Positions 1 to 10,981 of a stretch of DNA of 64,000 nt are shown piece after piece. Both the position numbers and the translations under genes were made by a program. The stretch comes from Amaurobius ferox. Lineage: Eukaryota; Arthropoda; Arachnida; Araneae; Amaurobiidae. Each line of letters starts with the position of its first letter. Within the stretch, counting starts at the first letter, position 1. The notes under the pieces are model-generated. The model saw only the letters and a list, made by a program, of their open reading frames with translations. It made no database searches and was not told where the DNA came from. Location: contig OX578140.1 in assembly GCA_951213105.1 (NCBI GenBank), positions 32,083,518 to 32,147,517 on the forward strand, in the 5' to 3' direction.

Positions 1-295
1 AAATTTCTTAAATTTGAATTATAATGCTTCAAAAATGCAATTGTGTGCCCAAGTGTTATTTCAATATGACTAATGAAATAATAAAAGTCAATATTTGCCC
101 ATAATAAAAATTTTTTAAAGGCTTAGACACTATACACAGAAGAGAATAATGATTTGAATATCATAGTTAATTGATAAGCAATATTAGTTTATGTGTAGTT
201 TAGCGATCACCCGTTAGCGAACTTAAGGAAATACCGCTATTTCGGCGTGATTCATTTCTCTCGGTTTGAAAGCACATGGTTGCAATGAAAATAAA
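1..295. other. AT-rich stretch, no recognised feature
   Basis: I see no coding sequence, RNA or repeat that I can name before the first family A element. The right boundary is set by the A left-end motif at about 296. Confidence 0.5.
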
Positions 296-1276
296 ATCTG
301 AAGTGGGCAACATATGACTTTCCTTATATAATGCAATGAATTTACTACTTTTACAGTTTAAAAAATGTTATTCTTATAGTAGATACCTATATTCTTTCCA
401 AGGTATTGCATTTTCTTCAATTAGTCGTCATTTTCATTGATTTAGGGTCATTTTTATCTATTTGGCGAGATTTTTGTTAATTTGGCAACAATTCAAAATG
501 TCGCCAAGTTCGCGACATTCCGTCAAATTCATCGCCAAAATCTCGCCAAGTGTTATTAAAGGCGAAATAAGTTATTCTTATAGCAGATAAATGACTATTA
601 GCGTTCAAATACAAAAGTATTACTCAAAGTATCTTTTCTCATGAATGGAACGAGCTAGATCCACGAGAATGATGTCACCAAATTTATCGCATGGTATTAC
701 ATATGAAAAGTGAACATGTTTCTCAATAGGAAATATTTTTTTTATTTTATATGACTTTTTGATAATTTTTTTTAAATGTGCAATATCTCAAGAACGGTTC
801 ACGTCAGCGTTCTAAAATTTATGCCATTCGCTTTCTAATGAAAAATTACATAAGAAATGTCTATTTGCGTAACTGTATTAGCGGTTCTGATTTTTTGACG
901 ATTTTTTCAAAATTTCACTCGAAAATTTAGGGGGGGGGGGTTCTGATCATTCGATTACGTTTAAGAACAATAGGCTTCCAGTGTTTACGGATTGTGATTT
1001 TTGTACCAAATTTCGTTCGAATCGGTCCATTCGTTCGTCAGTTATCGTCTCCACAGGCTCACTGACACACACACACACACACACATACACACACACACAC
1101 ACACACACATACTTTCACACACACACACACACACTCATATACACTGACATCACTTCAGAAATGTCTTATTCATAATCAGGGGGGCTTGAAACGTGCTGTC
1201 CCTTCGAAAACTCGAATTCAAATTTTCGACCCCGTCACAATTCTTTCCTTATACATTATGCGTATAAGGAAAGTAA
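296..1276 (+). mobile_element. Family A element, copy 1 (near full length)
   Basis: This is a non-autonomous interspersed element of about 1 kb with no coding capacity. The left end has a variant of the ATCTGATGTGGGCAGCACAT motif, followed by ACTTTCCTTATATA. The interior has GGCGAC-type inverted words around 490-540. A long (CA)n tract lies at about 1066-1133, after the conserved block CAGTTATCGT. The right end is a palindrome whose arms are the CTTTCCTTATA word and its complement (about 1230-1276). At least eight other copies in the window align along this length. The class is uncertain: the subterminal word, right-end palindrome and internal microsatellite resemble Helentron-derived HINE/DINE elements, but no transposition protein is present to confirm it. 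Confidence 0.8.
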
Positions 1277-1278
1277 TT

Positions 1279-1640
1279 GGTTTTTCTTATAGTAGATATT
1301 TATATTCTTTCCAAGATATTGAATTTTCGTCAATGAGTCGTCATTTTCATTGATTTAGTGTAATTTCTATCCATTTGGCGTGATTTTCGTCAATTTGGCA
1401 ACATTTAAAAAAGTCGCCAAGTTGGCGACATTCCGCCAAAATCTCGACAAGCGTTATGCACGGAGAAATAAGTTATTCTTATAGCAGATAAAAAACTATT
1501 GGCGTTCAAATACAAAAGTATTAATCAAAGTATATTTTCTCATGAATGGAATGAGTTAGATCCAGAAGAATGATGTCACCCAATTTATCGCATGATATTA
1601 CATATGAAAAGTGAACATGTTTCTCAACAGTTAATAAATA
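1279..1640 (+). mobile_element. Family A element, copy 1b (left-centre fragment)
   Basis: This fragment joins directly to the right-end palindrome of copy 1. It matches family A from the TTCTTATAGTAGAT block to the GAACATGTTTCTCAA block, including the perfect 17-nt palindrome GTCGCCAAGTTGGCGAC at about 1412. It lacks both termini and the (CA)n region. Confidence 0.7.
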
Positions 1641-2576
1641 TTACTTTCCTTATATACATAATGTATAAGGAAAGTATTGTGACGGAGTCGAAAATTCGAA
1701 TTCGAGTTTTCGACGGGAGAGCACGTTTTAAGCATCCCTGATCACGAATCAAACATTTTTGAAGTGATGTCTGTGTGTGTGTGTGTGTGTGAAAGTGTGT
1801 GTGTGTGTCAGTGAGTCTGTGGAGACGATAACTGACGAACGAATGGTCCGATTCGAACCAAATTTGGTACAAAAATCACAATCCGTAAGCACTGGAAGCC
1901 TATTGTTTTTATTCGCAATCGAATGTTCAAAACCCCCTTAAATTTTCGAATGAAATTTTTAAAAAATCGTCAAAAAATCAAAACCACTAATAAAGTTACG
2001 CAAATAGACATTTCTTATGTAATTTTTCATTAGAAAACGATTGACATAAATTTCAGAACGCTAACATGTACCGTTCTCGAGATATTGTACATTTTTCAAA
2101 AAAATTATCAAAAAGTCATATAAAATAAAAAAAAATATTTCCTATTGAGGAACATGTTCACTTTCATATGTAATACCATGCCATAAATTGAGTGATATCA
2201 TTCTCGTGGATCTAGCTCGTTTCATTCATGAAAAAAGATACTTTGAATAATACTTTTGTATTTGAACGCCAATAGTCATTTATCTGCTGTAAGAATAACT
2301 TATTTCTTAGTGCATAACGCTTGGCAAGATTTTGGCGACGAATTTGACGGAATGTCGCCAACTTGGCGAGTTTTTTTAATTGTTGCCAAATTACCGAAAA
2401 ACTCGCCAAATGCATAAAAATGACGCTAAATCAATGAAAATGACGACTCATTGTCGAAAATTCAATATCTTGGAAAGAATATTTGTAACTACTATAAGAA
2501 AAACCTATTTTTTTATTGTAAAAGTAGTCAATTCATCACATTATATAAGGAAAGTCATGTGTTGCCCACATCAGAT
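1641..2576 (-). mobile_element. Family A element, copy 2
   Basis: This is a full-length reverse-orientation copy. The right-end palindrome is at about 1642-1676, then (GT)n at 1770-1808. The GTCGCCAA/TTGGCGA hairpin lies at about 2353. The left-end motif, read as its complement, ends at about 2576. It abuts copy 1b, making an inverted cluster. Short frames read across it (for example around the GT tract) are repeat artefacts. Confidence 0.8.
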
Positions 2577-2682
2577 TTTTCGTTTTAAGTTACAGGGTCG
2601 GAAATAAAACGCAAAGGCTCCAGTGGTCGCTTAATGGTGAAACCTTATAAGGTGAGGCGAAAACACAAGAATGGCTTAGAAG

Positions 2683-3000
2683 TTACAAAATGACATTTGA
2701 TAAAAAATAATTACAGTATTGCTTCGAAAGAGCAACGCCAACCTGGATGCACGACTTGCAGCGGCGATTGTCGAATCTCTCGAGCAAATCAGGCATGTCG
2801 CGCATTTCGGCCGCAATTCTGGCAACGTGTTCCTATTCAGATGGTTCATCTTCAAGGGGAGTGTTATAGACACAAGACTCTTGAGGTATTCCCACGAAAT
2901 AAAACCAAGGCACGACAAAAAGGGCGATCGTGGGGGCCAAGTTATGGGACCAAATCGCCCAATCCATCGGCCCGGGAAAGTGACGTCCAGGTAGTTCATA
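2683..3000 (-). pseudogene. Mariner-type (DUF4817-like) transposase, C-terminal fragment
   Basis: Read on the minus strand, the peptide contains FPGRWIGRFGPITWPPRSP, then a YLKSL motif. These are hallmarks of the C-terminal half of DDE transposases in the Tc1/mariner group that is widespread in arthropods and often annotated with DUF4817. In intact relatives the region after PPRSP carries the third catalytic aspartate in a PLDF-type motif; here it reads PFLSCLGF, so that residue is lost. A frameshift then moves the homologous frame, in which a C-terminal stretch containing ARIAAEMRDMPDLLERF is readable to a stop at 2683-2685. An in-frame stop lies just before that stretch. The N-terminal and central parts are missing. 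It is a dead fragment, related to but distinct from the copy at 30.9-32.4 kb. The upstream limit near 3000 is approximate. Confidence 0.75.
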
Positions 3001-3265
3001 CCTCTCCCCCAAAATGGGCTGGTGAACATGAACAGAATATTGCTGTCTTTGAACTGAAACAGAACGAAATATAATATGACCGTTGGAAATGTAGTATTTT
3101 CGACTTCCACGATTGTGTTTTTCGACGTATAAAACGCCGTAGGCAATTTTTTGGTGGCATTTTGACGGTAGATCTTGTAATAACCTCTACTCTACCCTGC
3201 GGGATTTGTTTCGATAACCAGGTTCGATGGTATTGAAATGTTGTGTTTCCTCTCTAATTGTTTTT
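3001..3265. other. Spacer, no recognised feature
   Basis: This lies upstream of the transposase fragment on the minus strand. An open frame continues into it but I see no transposase similarity there, so the remnant probably starts near 3000. Confidence 0.4.
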
Positions 3266-4237
3266 TACTTTCCTTATATACATAATGTATAAGGAAAGTA
3301 TTGTGACGGGGTCGAAAATTCGAATTCGAGTTTCCGGCGGGAGATCACGTTTCAAGCATCCCTGATCACGAATCGAAAATTTTTGAAGTGATGTCTGTGT
3401 GTGTGTGTGCGTGTGTGTGAAAGTATGTGTGTGTGTGTGTGTGTGTCAGTGAGTCTGTGGAGACGATATCTCCCGAAAGATCGAATGAAATTTGGTACAC
3501 AAATCACAATTCGTAAATACTGGAAGCCTATGGTTTTTAAACGCAATCGAATGTTCAACCCCCCCCCCCCCCTAAATTTTCGAGTGAAATTTTGAAAAAA
3601 TGTTAAAAAAATAAAAACCTTTAACAACTAGACATTTCTTAATGAAAACACACCTTAAATAAATAGACATTTCTTATGTAATGTTTCCTTAGAAAACAAT
3701 TGACATAAATTTTAGAACGCTAGCATGAACCGTTCTTGAGATACCACACATTTTTCAAATAAATTTATCAAAAAACCCATAAATTAAAAAAAATATAGTA
3801 ACTATTGAGAAACATGTTCACTTTTCATATGTAATACCATGCGATAAATTGGGTGACATCATTCTTGTGGATCTAGCTCATTCCATTCATAAGAAAAGAT
3901 AGTTGAGTAATACATTTGTATTTGAACACCAATAGTCATTTATCTGCTATAAGAATAACTTATTTCTCCATCTATAACAATTAGCGAGATTTTGGCGACG
4001 AAGTTGGCGGAATGTCGCCAACTTGGCGACTTTTTTAAATGTTACCAAATTAACAAAACTCCCGCTAAATGAGTAAAAATGACGCAAAATCGATGAAAAT
4101 GACGACTAATTAACAAAAATTCAATACCTTGGAAAGAATATAAGTATCTACTATAAGAATAACCTTTTTTTTTTTGCTGTAAAAGTAGTATATTCATTGC
4201 ATTATATAAGGAAAGTGATGTGCTGCCCACATCAGAT
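3266..4237 (-). mobile_element. Family A element, copy 3
   Basis: This is a full-length reverse copy. The right-end palindrome is at 3266-3301, (GT)n at about 3395-3447, and an interrupted C-run at about 3558. The GTCGCCAACTTGGCGAC hairpin is at about 4014, and the complemented left-end motif ends at about 4237. Confidence 0.8.
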
Positions 4238-4240
4238 TTT

Positions 4241-4743
4241 TTTTTAATATATAGGATTTTTTGATAAATTTATTTAAAAAATGTGCAATATCTCAAGAAC
4301 GGTCCATGCTAGCGTTCTAAAGTTTATGTCAATCGTTTTCTGAGGAAAAACTACATAAGATATGTCTATTTGTGTAACTTTATTAAAGATTTTGATTTTT
4401 TGACGATTTTTTCAAAATTTCAGTCGAAAATTTAGAGGGGGGTGGTCTGAACATTCGATTACGTTTAAAAACAATAGGCTTCCAGAATTCATTTTGTACC
4501 AAATTTCATTCGAATCGCTTTATTTGTTCGTGAGATATCGTCTCCACAGACTCACTGACACACACATACAAACACATATTTTCACAAACACACACGCACA
4601 TACACACACACAGACATCATCTCCAAAATGTTTAATTCGTGATCAAGGATGCTTGAAACATGCTCTCCCGTCAGAAACTCGAATTCGAATTTTCGCCCCC
4701 GTCACAATACTTTCTTTATACATTATGTATATAAGGAAAGTAA
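4241..4743 (+). mobile_element. Family A element, copy 3b (right half, inverted)
   Basis: It starts at the TTTTTTAATATATAGG block in the middle of the consensus and runs to the right-end palindrome. It includes a decayed (CA)n at about 4559-4611. It directly follows the left end of copy 3, so the 3266-4743 composite carries a right-end palindrome at both outer edges. Confidence 0.75.
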
Positions 4744-5289
4744 CAAGTTTATATACATTAATTGCATGGCAAAATTGGCTCATTTCAGTAATACAGTGCG
4801 ATCATGAAAAAAACTTGAAATTTCAAAACTTTATTTACTCTTTCTTTATTAATAATTCAAAGATTTCTGTTAATTTTTGGTACTTATTTAGTTGTTAAAT
4901 TAAGTTTTAATTTGAAATAATTTACAGCTGGCATATTTCATATACCGAGTTCAAAACCCGGCTTTTTGCTAGTTAATGTATAGATTACCAAAAGTGTGCC
5001 TCTTCAAATCATTTGCAGAAAACTTTGAAACTAGGACAAATCCTGCCTAATATTCGTTCCTAAAGAACTAGATATCAAACTGTCAACAGAAGTTCTTGCG
5101 TAATCGGAAATCGTTGCTTGATGTGAACAGAAATCGGACATGTTTTGTTCCAGCACCACACTGAGTTTATTTATTTTATTTTTACGTTCAAATACTACTA
5201 CTGCATAGAGAAAAATTGCTGTTATCTCCAAATTTTTTAAATTATCTATTTTTTGCATCTGTTAGGCAAGTTTGGACATATCAAATTAT

Positions 5290-6124
5290 TACTTTCCTTA
5301 TATACATAATGTATTAGGAAAGTATTGTGACGGGGTCGAAAATTCGAATTCGAGTTTTCGACGGGAGAGCACGTTTCAAGCATCCCTGATCACGAATCAA
5401 ACATTTTTGAGGTGATGTCGTGTGTGTGTGTGTGTCAATGAGTCTGTGGAGACGATAACTGACGAACGAATGGACCAATTCGGACGAACTTTGGTACAAA
5501 AATCACAATCCGTAAACACTGGAAACCTATTGTTTTTATAATTGTTAAAACCTGTTGTTTTGTAATTTTTCATTAGAAAACGATTGACATAAATTTCAGA
5601 ACGCTAACATGAACAATTCTCGAGATATTGCACATTTTTCAAAAAATTTATCAAAAAGTCACATAAAACTAAAAAAAAATATGTCTTATTGAGAAACATG
5701 TTCATTTTTCATATGTAATACCATGCGATAAATTTGGTGACATCATTCTCGTGGATCTAGCTCGTTCCATTCATGAAAAAATATACTTTGAATAATACTT
5801 TTGTATTTGAACGCCAATAGTCATTTATCTGCTGTAAGAATAACTTATTTCGTCGTCCATAACGCTTGGCGAGATTCCGGCGACGAATTTGGTGGAACGT
5901 CGCCAACTTGGCGACATTTTTAAATGTTGCTAAATTAACGAAAAATTCGCTAAATGGATAAAAATGACGCTAAATCAATGAAAATGACGACTCATTGACA
6001 AAAATTCGATATCTTGGGAAGAATATAAATATCTACTCTAAAAATAATCAATTTTTATTTACTATAAAATTAGTAAATTAATTGCATTATATAAGGAAAG
6101 TCATGTGCTGCTCACATTAGATTT
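5290..6124 (-). mobile_element. Family A element, copy 4, inserted in a family B unit
   Basis: The right-end palindrome is at about 5290-5325, with a short (GT)n at 5419-5434 and a GTCGCCAACTTGGCGAC hairpin at about 5901. The complemented left end reaches about 6124. The flanking B sequence resumes on the right with a segment that is uninterrupted in the other B units, so the boundaries are defined by paralogous empty sites. Confidence 0.8.
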
Positions 6125-6785
6125 TTTTATAACTCAATCGGGAAATAATGTTGCACTGATGGCTTTAATTTGTTTTCAAAGATCCAAGAGTTTTTCAAAG
6201 CATCTTAGCAAAAAAAATATCTAAAGAATATTTTATAGATTACCAAAAGTGTGCCTAATCAAAACATTAGCAGTAAACATTGAGCAGGAAGCAAATTAAG
6301 TCGCTGAAGTTAGAACAAACCCTACCTTAATCTTCGTCGCCAAAGCAACAGATCTAAAACTGACAACAGAAGTTCCTGCAGAATCGAAAATCGTTGCCGT
6401 CTGTTAGCAGGAATCAGAGCTATATTATTTCAGCACAGCATTGAGTTCATTTATTTTATTTTTACTTTTAAATACTACTGCATAATGGAAGTATTGTTTC
6501 TACATTTTTCAAATTTTTCTTTTGTATGACATTTTATATGTTAGACTTATTGGACTATTTTATAGCACAAGCAGAAAATAGTATTACATTGATGGCCTTA
6601 TTCAGTTTCCTATGTGCAATAAATTTTCAAAATATCTTAAGCGAAAGAGTTTCTCTTCTAATTAATGTATGTATTACCAAAAGTTGTGCTTAATCAAAAC
6701 ATTTGCAGCTAGCACTGAATGGAGGCAAATTAAGTCGCTGAAACTAGAATAAACCCTACATAAGCTTCGTCGCTATAAAAAAAAA

Positions 6786-7550
6786 CCTGATGTGAGCAGC
6801 ACATGACTTTCCTTATATAATGCAATGAATTTACTACTTTTACAGCAGGAAAAATAGGTTATTCTTATAGTAGATACTTATATTCTTTCCAAGATATTGA
6901 ATTTTCCTTAATTAGTCATCATTTTCACCGATTTAGCGTCATTTTTATCCATTTGGCGAGATTTTCCTTAATTTGGCAACGTAAAAAGTCGCCAAACTGG
7001 CGACATTCCGCCAAATTCGTCGCCAAAATCTCGCCAAGCGTTACGGACGGAGAAATAAGTTATTCCTATAGCAAATAAATGACTATTGGCGGTCAAATAA
7101 AAATGTATTACTCAAAGTATCTTTTCTTATGAATGGAACAAGCTAGATCCACGAGAATTATGTCATCAAATTTATTGCATGACATTACATATGAAAAGTG
7201 AACATGTTTCTTAACAGTTACTATATTTTTTTTAATTTATGGGATTTTTTTATAAATTTATTTGAAAAATGTGCAATATCTCAAGAACGGTTTATGCTAG
7301 CGTTCTAAAGTTTATGTCAATCGTTTTCTAAGGAAAGCTTACATAAGAAATGTCTATTTGCGTAACTTTGTTCAAGGTTTTGATTTTTTGATGATTTTTT
7401 CAAATTTTCACTCAAAAATTTAGGGGTTTCGTGACATTCGATTGCGTTTAAAAACAATAGGCTTTCAGTGTTCACGGATTGTGATTTTTGCACTAAATTT
7501 CATTCGAATCGATCCATTCGTTCGTCAGTTATCGTCTCCACAGGCTCACT

Positions 7551-7598
<48 letters not shown>

Positions 7599-7727
7599 GA
7601 CATCACCTTAAAATGTTTGATTCGTGATCAGGGATGTTTGGAACGTGCTCTCCCATCGAAAACTCAAATTCGAATTTTCGACCCCGTCACAATACTTTCT
7701 TCATACATTATGTATATAAGTAAAGTA
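6786..7727 (+). mobile_element. Family A element, copy 5, inserted in a family B unit
   Basis: The left-end motif is at about 6786 and ACTTTCCTTATATA at about 6808. A pure (CA)n tract lies at about 7553-7592, and the right-end palindrome ends at about 7727. It interrupts the CTTCGTCGC to ACTGA(T/C)AA segment that is contiguous at 6337 and 8138, a second empty-site comparison confirming insertion. Confidence 0.85.
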
Positions 7728-8360
7728 AAAATACAGAACTGATAATAGAAGTTCCTGCAGAATCAGAAATCGTTGCCGGCTATTAGCAGGAAACAAAAAT
7801 GTATTATTTCAGCACAACATTGAGTTCATTTATTTTATTTTTACTTTTAAATACTACTGCAAAGAGAAAGTACTGTTTCTAAATTTTTCAAATTTTTCAT
7901 TTTTATGACATTTTATGTGTTAGATATATTGGATCATTTTATAGAGCAATCAAGAAATAATATTGCACTGATGATCTTATTTAATTTTCTAAGTGTAATG
8001 GATTTTCAAAGCATCTTAAGCAAAATAGTTCACTAATTAATGCATAGATTACCAAAAGTGTGCCTAATCAAAACATTTGCAGAGAACATTGAGCCAGAAA
8101 CAAATTAAGTCTCTGAAACTGAGACAAATCCTACCTAATCTTCGTCGCCAAAGAAGTAGATATAAAACTGACAACAGAAGTTCTGCAGAATCGGAAATCG
8201 TTGCCGGCTGTTAGCTAGGTCAGGGATATTTTGATTTAGCACAACACTGAGTTCATTTATTTTATTTCTACTTTCATATACTACTGCGTAATGAAAGTAT
8301 TCTTTTCTTCCGAATTTTATTTTATGATTTAAGATTGTGATGGAAAAATAACATTGCAGC

Positions 8361-9013
8361 ACCTCTTGGGAAAATGTCAATCACTTTCAAATAAATATCT
8401 ATATGTGCGTATATATGTGAGTGTGGGTGCCTGTGGACAGGAAAAATCAAAAATAAATCCAAAGGGTCCTTCAGGGTCTCTTCTCCATAGAGTCCCTTCT
8501 GGAAAACAGCATCCAGCACTGATGAACGCCCATTAGTTCATACCCCCTGTTCGAGATCTTGACTAAATCGAAATTTTGACGGAAAATCACGGTTTAAGAT
8601 CTCAATTTTAGAAATAGTTATATGTGTGTGCGTGTGTGTTTCTGCGTATGCATGTGTGTGTGACTTTTGATACATGTGGCATTGCGATCAGAACTGGCAC
8701 TTATATATTTCGTAGAGTGTATTGAAAGTGGCATGAAATGTGGCGCCAGCTAATTTAAATATGAGGCATTTCAAGACCTCTTCGACAAAACAATTTTATG
8801 ACTTAATTTTCGACAAGTCCGGGCTGAAACACCGGAATACTAGTCCTGGTTTTGCCCCGATTATCTAAGAGTCAAAAAGAACCTAGCAGTTAGATCAATC
8901 CAATGGGTACCAAGCGAAATGGCCAAAGAATAGGGGTCAGATTGTGAAATATCCCCTTCCCAGCATGGGCCAGAGAAAGTTCTTTAAGGGACTTCACTTG
9001 ATTTCTGAATTTT
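8361..9013. other. Unassigned; weak A/E-like remnant around 8540-8690
   Basis: A GT-rich patch (about 8620-8665) follows a segment reading like 'AATCACGGTTTAAGATC', recalling the right-hand part of families A/E in reverse orientation. The similarity is too weak to delimit an element. The rest shows nothing I recognise. Confidence 0.3.
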
Positions 9014-9031
9014 AAAAAGTGAAGTGTGAAA
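9014..9031 (+). repeat. 18-bp target-site duplication, left copy
   Basis: AAAAAGTGAAGTGTGAAA is repeated exactly at 9086-9103 and flanks the short insertion at 9032-9085. Confidence 0.8.
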
Positions 9032-9085
9032 GGCCCAGATCACACAGCCAACCCAGGGGTTTACGGCAGTAAAATGTGTGGCCGG
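9032..9085 (-). mobile_element. 54-bp tRNA-like retroposed insertion (short SINE), copy 1
   Basis: On the minus strand it contains GTAAACCCCTGGGTTGGCTG followed by TGTGATCTGGGCC. The same module occurs at 59034-59097 and, diverged, near 18677-18730. The plus-orientation copy reads GCCGAGTGGTCTAGG, which resembles the D-arm/A-box of leucine or serine tRNAs. Perfect 18-bp direct repeats abut it on both sides, the signature of LINE-type target-primed insertion. No poly-A tail and no B-box are visible, so it may be a truncated SINE or a tRNA-fragment retrocopy. Confidence 0.65.
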
Positions 9086-9103
9086 AAAAAGTGAAGTGTG
9101 AAA
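9086..9103 (+). repeat. 18-bp target-site duplication, right copy
   Basis: Exact second copy of the 18-mer at 9014-9031. Confidence 0.8.
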
Positions 9104-10124
9104 CAATGATTCGCTGGTAAAGAAATAGAGCATGTGCGATTCCATAATGGCCTCTATAGTTAGGCAGTGGCATGCCGGTAAAATGATGTGATATTTATAG
9201 CGCCAGATAAGGGATAAAACTAATCTTCATGGCAAACCTCTTACCCTTTTCTATTTCCCTATGTTTTTTGCAAATGCTCCCTGTCCTACCCTCCTGACGA
9301 ACGTTAAACTATCCCAGTTATCTTTGATGGACGTCTGGAAAAAGAATAATTACAAAGACAAAATAATGTCTACTATTACCGATAATTCAGAGTATAAATA
9401 TAATGTCTCATAAAAATAATGTTTGTGAATATTTAACCTGTAAATAAATAATGTATTTATCCCGGAAAAACAATTGAATCATGTGTGTATTGGTTTCTAC
9501 GATTTTAAAATTTGACTAATTTATATTTCATTTTACAGCGATCAATAGGTAAGTGTAATGCCACAATACGATAACGTAAAAACAAATTCACCTACAGATA
9601 TAAAATGTTACGCACGGACACATTAAATAAAAAACTTGATCTAGCTTGAAGTTTTGGTAATTTGCATGATTAAAAAAGGTTTTCGAATTTTAGAATCGTT
9701 TTGATAGCATACGTTTTTAAGACAACGTACATCTCCTTAATTTTACTTGTGCTTCATTTTTCGCTGTAATTAATTAATTACAGATTGTGAGCAAAGTCAC
9801 GTTCTATGCTTATTATGAATAAGAATCTGAAAATTCCGACACATGGCAAGTTTTTGTTGCTATCAACGCAGCTATGAGTTATTTCCTGCTGAAGAATACA
9901 AATAATTAATAAACCGGTCTACGGTATCTAGTCAATCTATGGGAGCATGTTCACTAATCTCCTTTTGCTGTGTACGAAAAAAAAATCGTACAAAATGTTG
10001 AATGTAAGTTGTGGATTAATAGTCTCTAGGAAGAAAATCTTTTTAAAAAGCAATTTCATTATATTGTTTGAAATATTTATAAAAAACCAATATAGGCAAA
10101 CATACACATAAATTCTATAAAAAT
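9104..10124. other. Unassigned AT-rich DNA
   Basis: I see no coding sequence or repeat I can name. The base composition is slightly more even at 9104-9340 than further right. Confidence 0.4.
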
Positions 10125-10948
10125 AATTTTATCAGCGTAATCTATAGCTTACCAGAGCATTAACAAAAATCTGATGTAGGGGCAGCACATGACTTTCCTT
10201 ATATAATGCAATGAATTTACTACTTTTACAGCAAAAAAAAAAAAATAGGTTATTCTTATAGTAGATACTTATAATTTTATCAAGGTATTAAATTTTCGTC
10301 AATTAGTCGTCATTTTCATTGATTTAGCGTCATTTTTATCCATTTGGCTACATTTTCGTTAATTTGGCAACATTTAAAAAGTCACCAAATTGGCTACATT
10401 CCACTAAATTCGTCGCCAAATTATCGCCAAGCGTTATGAAAGGAGAAATAAGTTATTCTTATAGCAGATAAATGACTATTGGCGTTCAAATACAAAAGTA
10501 TTACTCAAAGTATCTTTTCTCATGAATGGAATGAGCTAGATTCACCAGAATGATATCACCCAATTCATCGCATGGTATTACATACATGAAACGTGAACAT
10601 GTTTCTCAATAGGAAATATATTTTTTTTAATTTTATATGACTTTTTGATAATTTTTTTGAAAAATGTACAATATCTCGAGAACGGTTCATGTTAGCATTC
10701 TAAAATTTATGTCAATCGTTTTCTAATGAAAAATTACATAAGAAATGTCTATTTGCGTAACTTTATTAGCGGTTTTGATTTTTTTGACGATTTTTTCAAA
10801 ATTTCACTCGAAAATTTAGGGGAGTTTTGAACATTCGATTGTGTATAAAAACAAATGGCTTCCAGTGTTTATGGATTGTGATTTTTGTACCAAATTTCAT
10901 TCGAATCGGTCCATTCGTTCGTCAGTTATCGCCTCCACATACTCACTG

Positions 10949-10981
<33 letters not shown>

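Larger units (their letters stand above)
4978..8360 (+). repeat. Family B tandem array, ~430-bp unit, about four units
   Basis: The phrase ATTACCAAAAGT(G)TGCC recurs at 4984, 6239, 6673 and 8048. The clean interval 6239 to 6673 is 434 bp. The other two intervals reduce to about 420 and 435 bp once the family A insertions at 5290-6124 and 6786-7727 are subtracted. Each unit also carries a CTTCGTCGCC segment, an ACAGAAGTTC segment and a TTCATTTATTTTATTTTTAC segment in the same order. Short open frames in it are not conserved between units. It is a satellite-like array of unknown origin. Confidence 0.8.

Noticed and set aside
981..1175. Histidine/threonine-rich frames over (CA)n tracts in family A
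   Set aside because: The same frames appear with stops and shifts in other A copies; not conserved.
4940..4965. CCGAGTTCAAAACCCGG as a tRNA T-arm
   Set aside because: The stem is mismatched and no acceptor, D or anticodon arm is found upstream.
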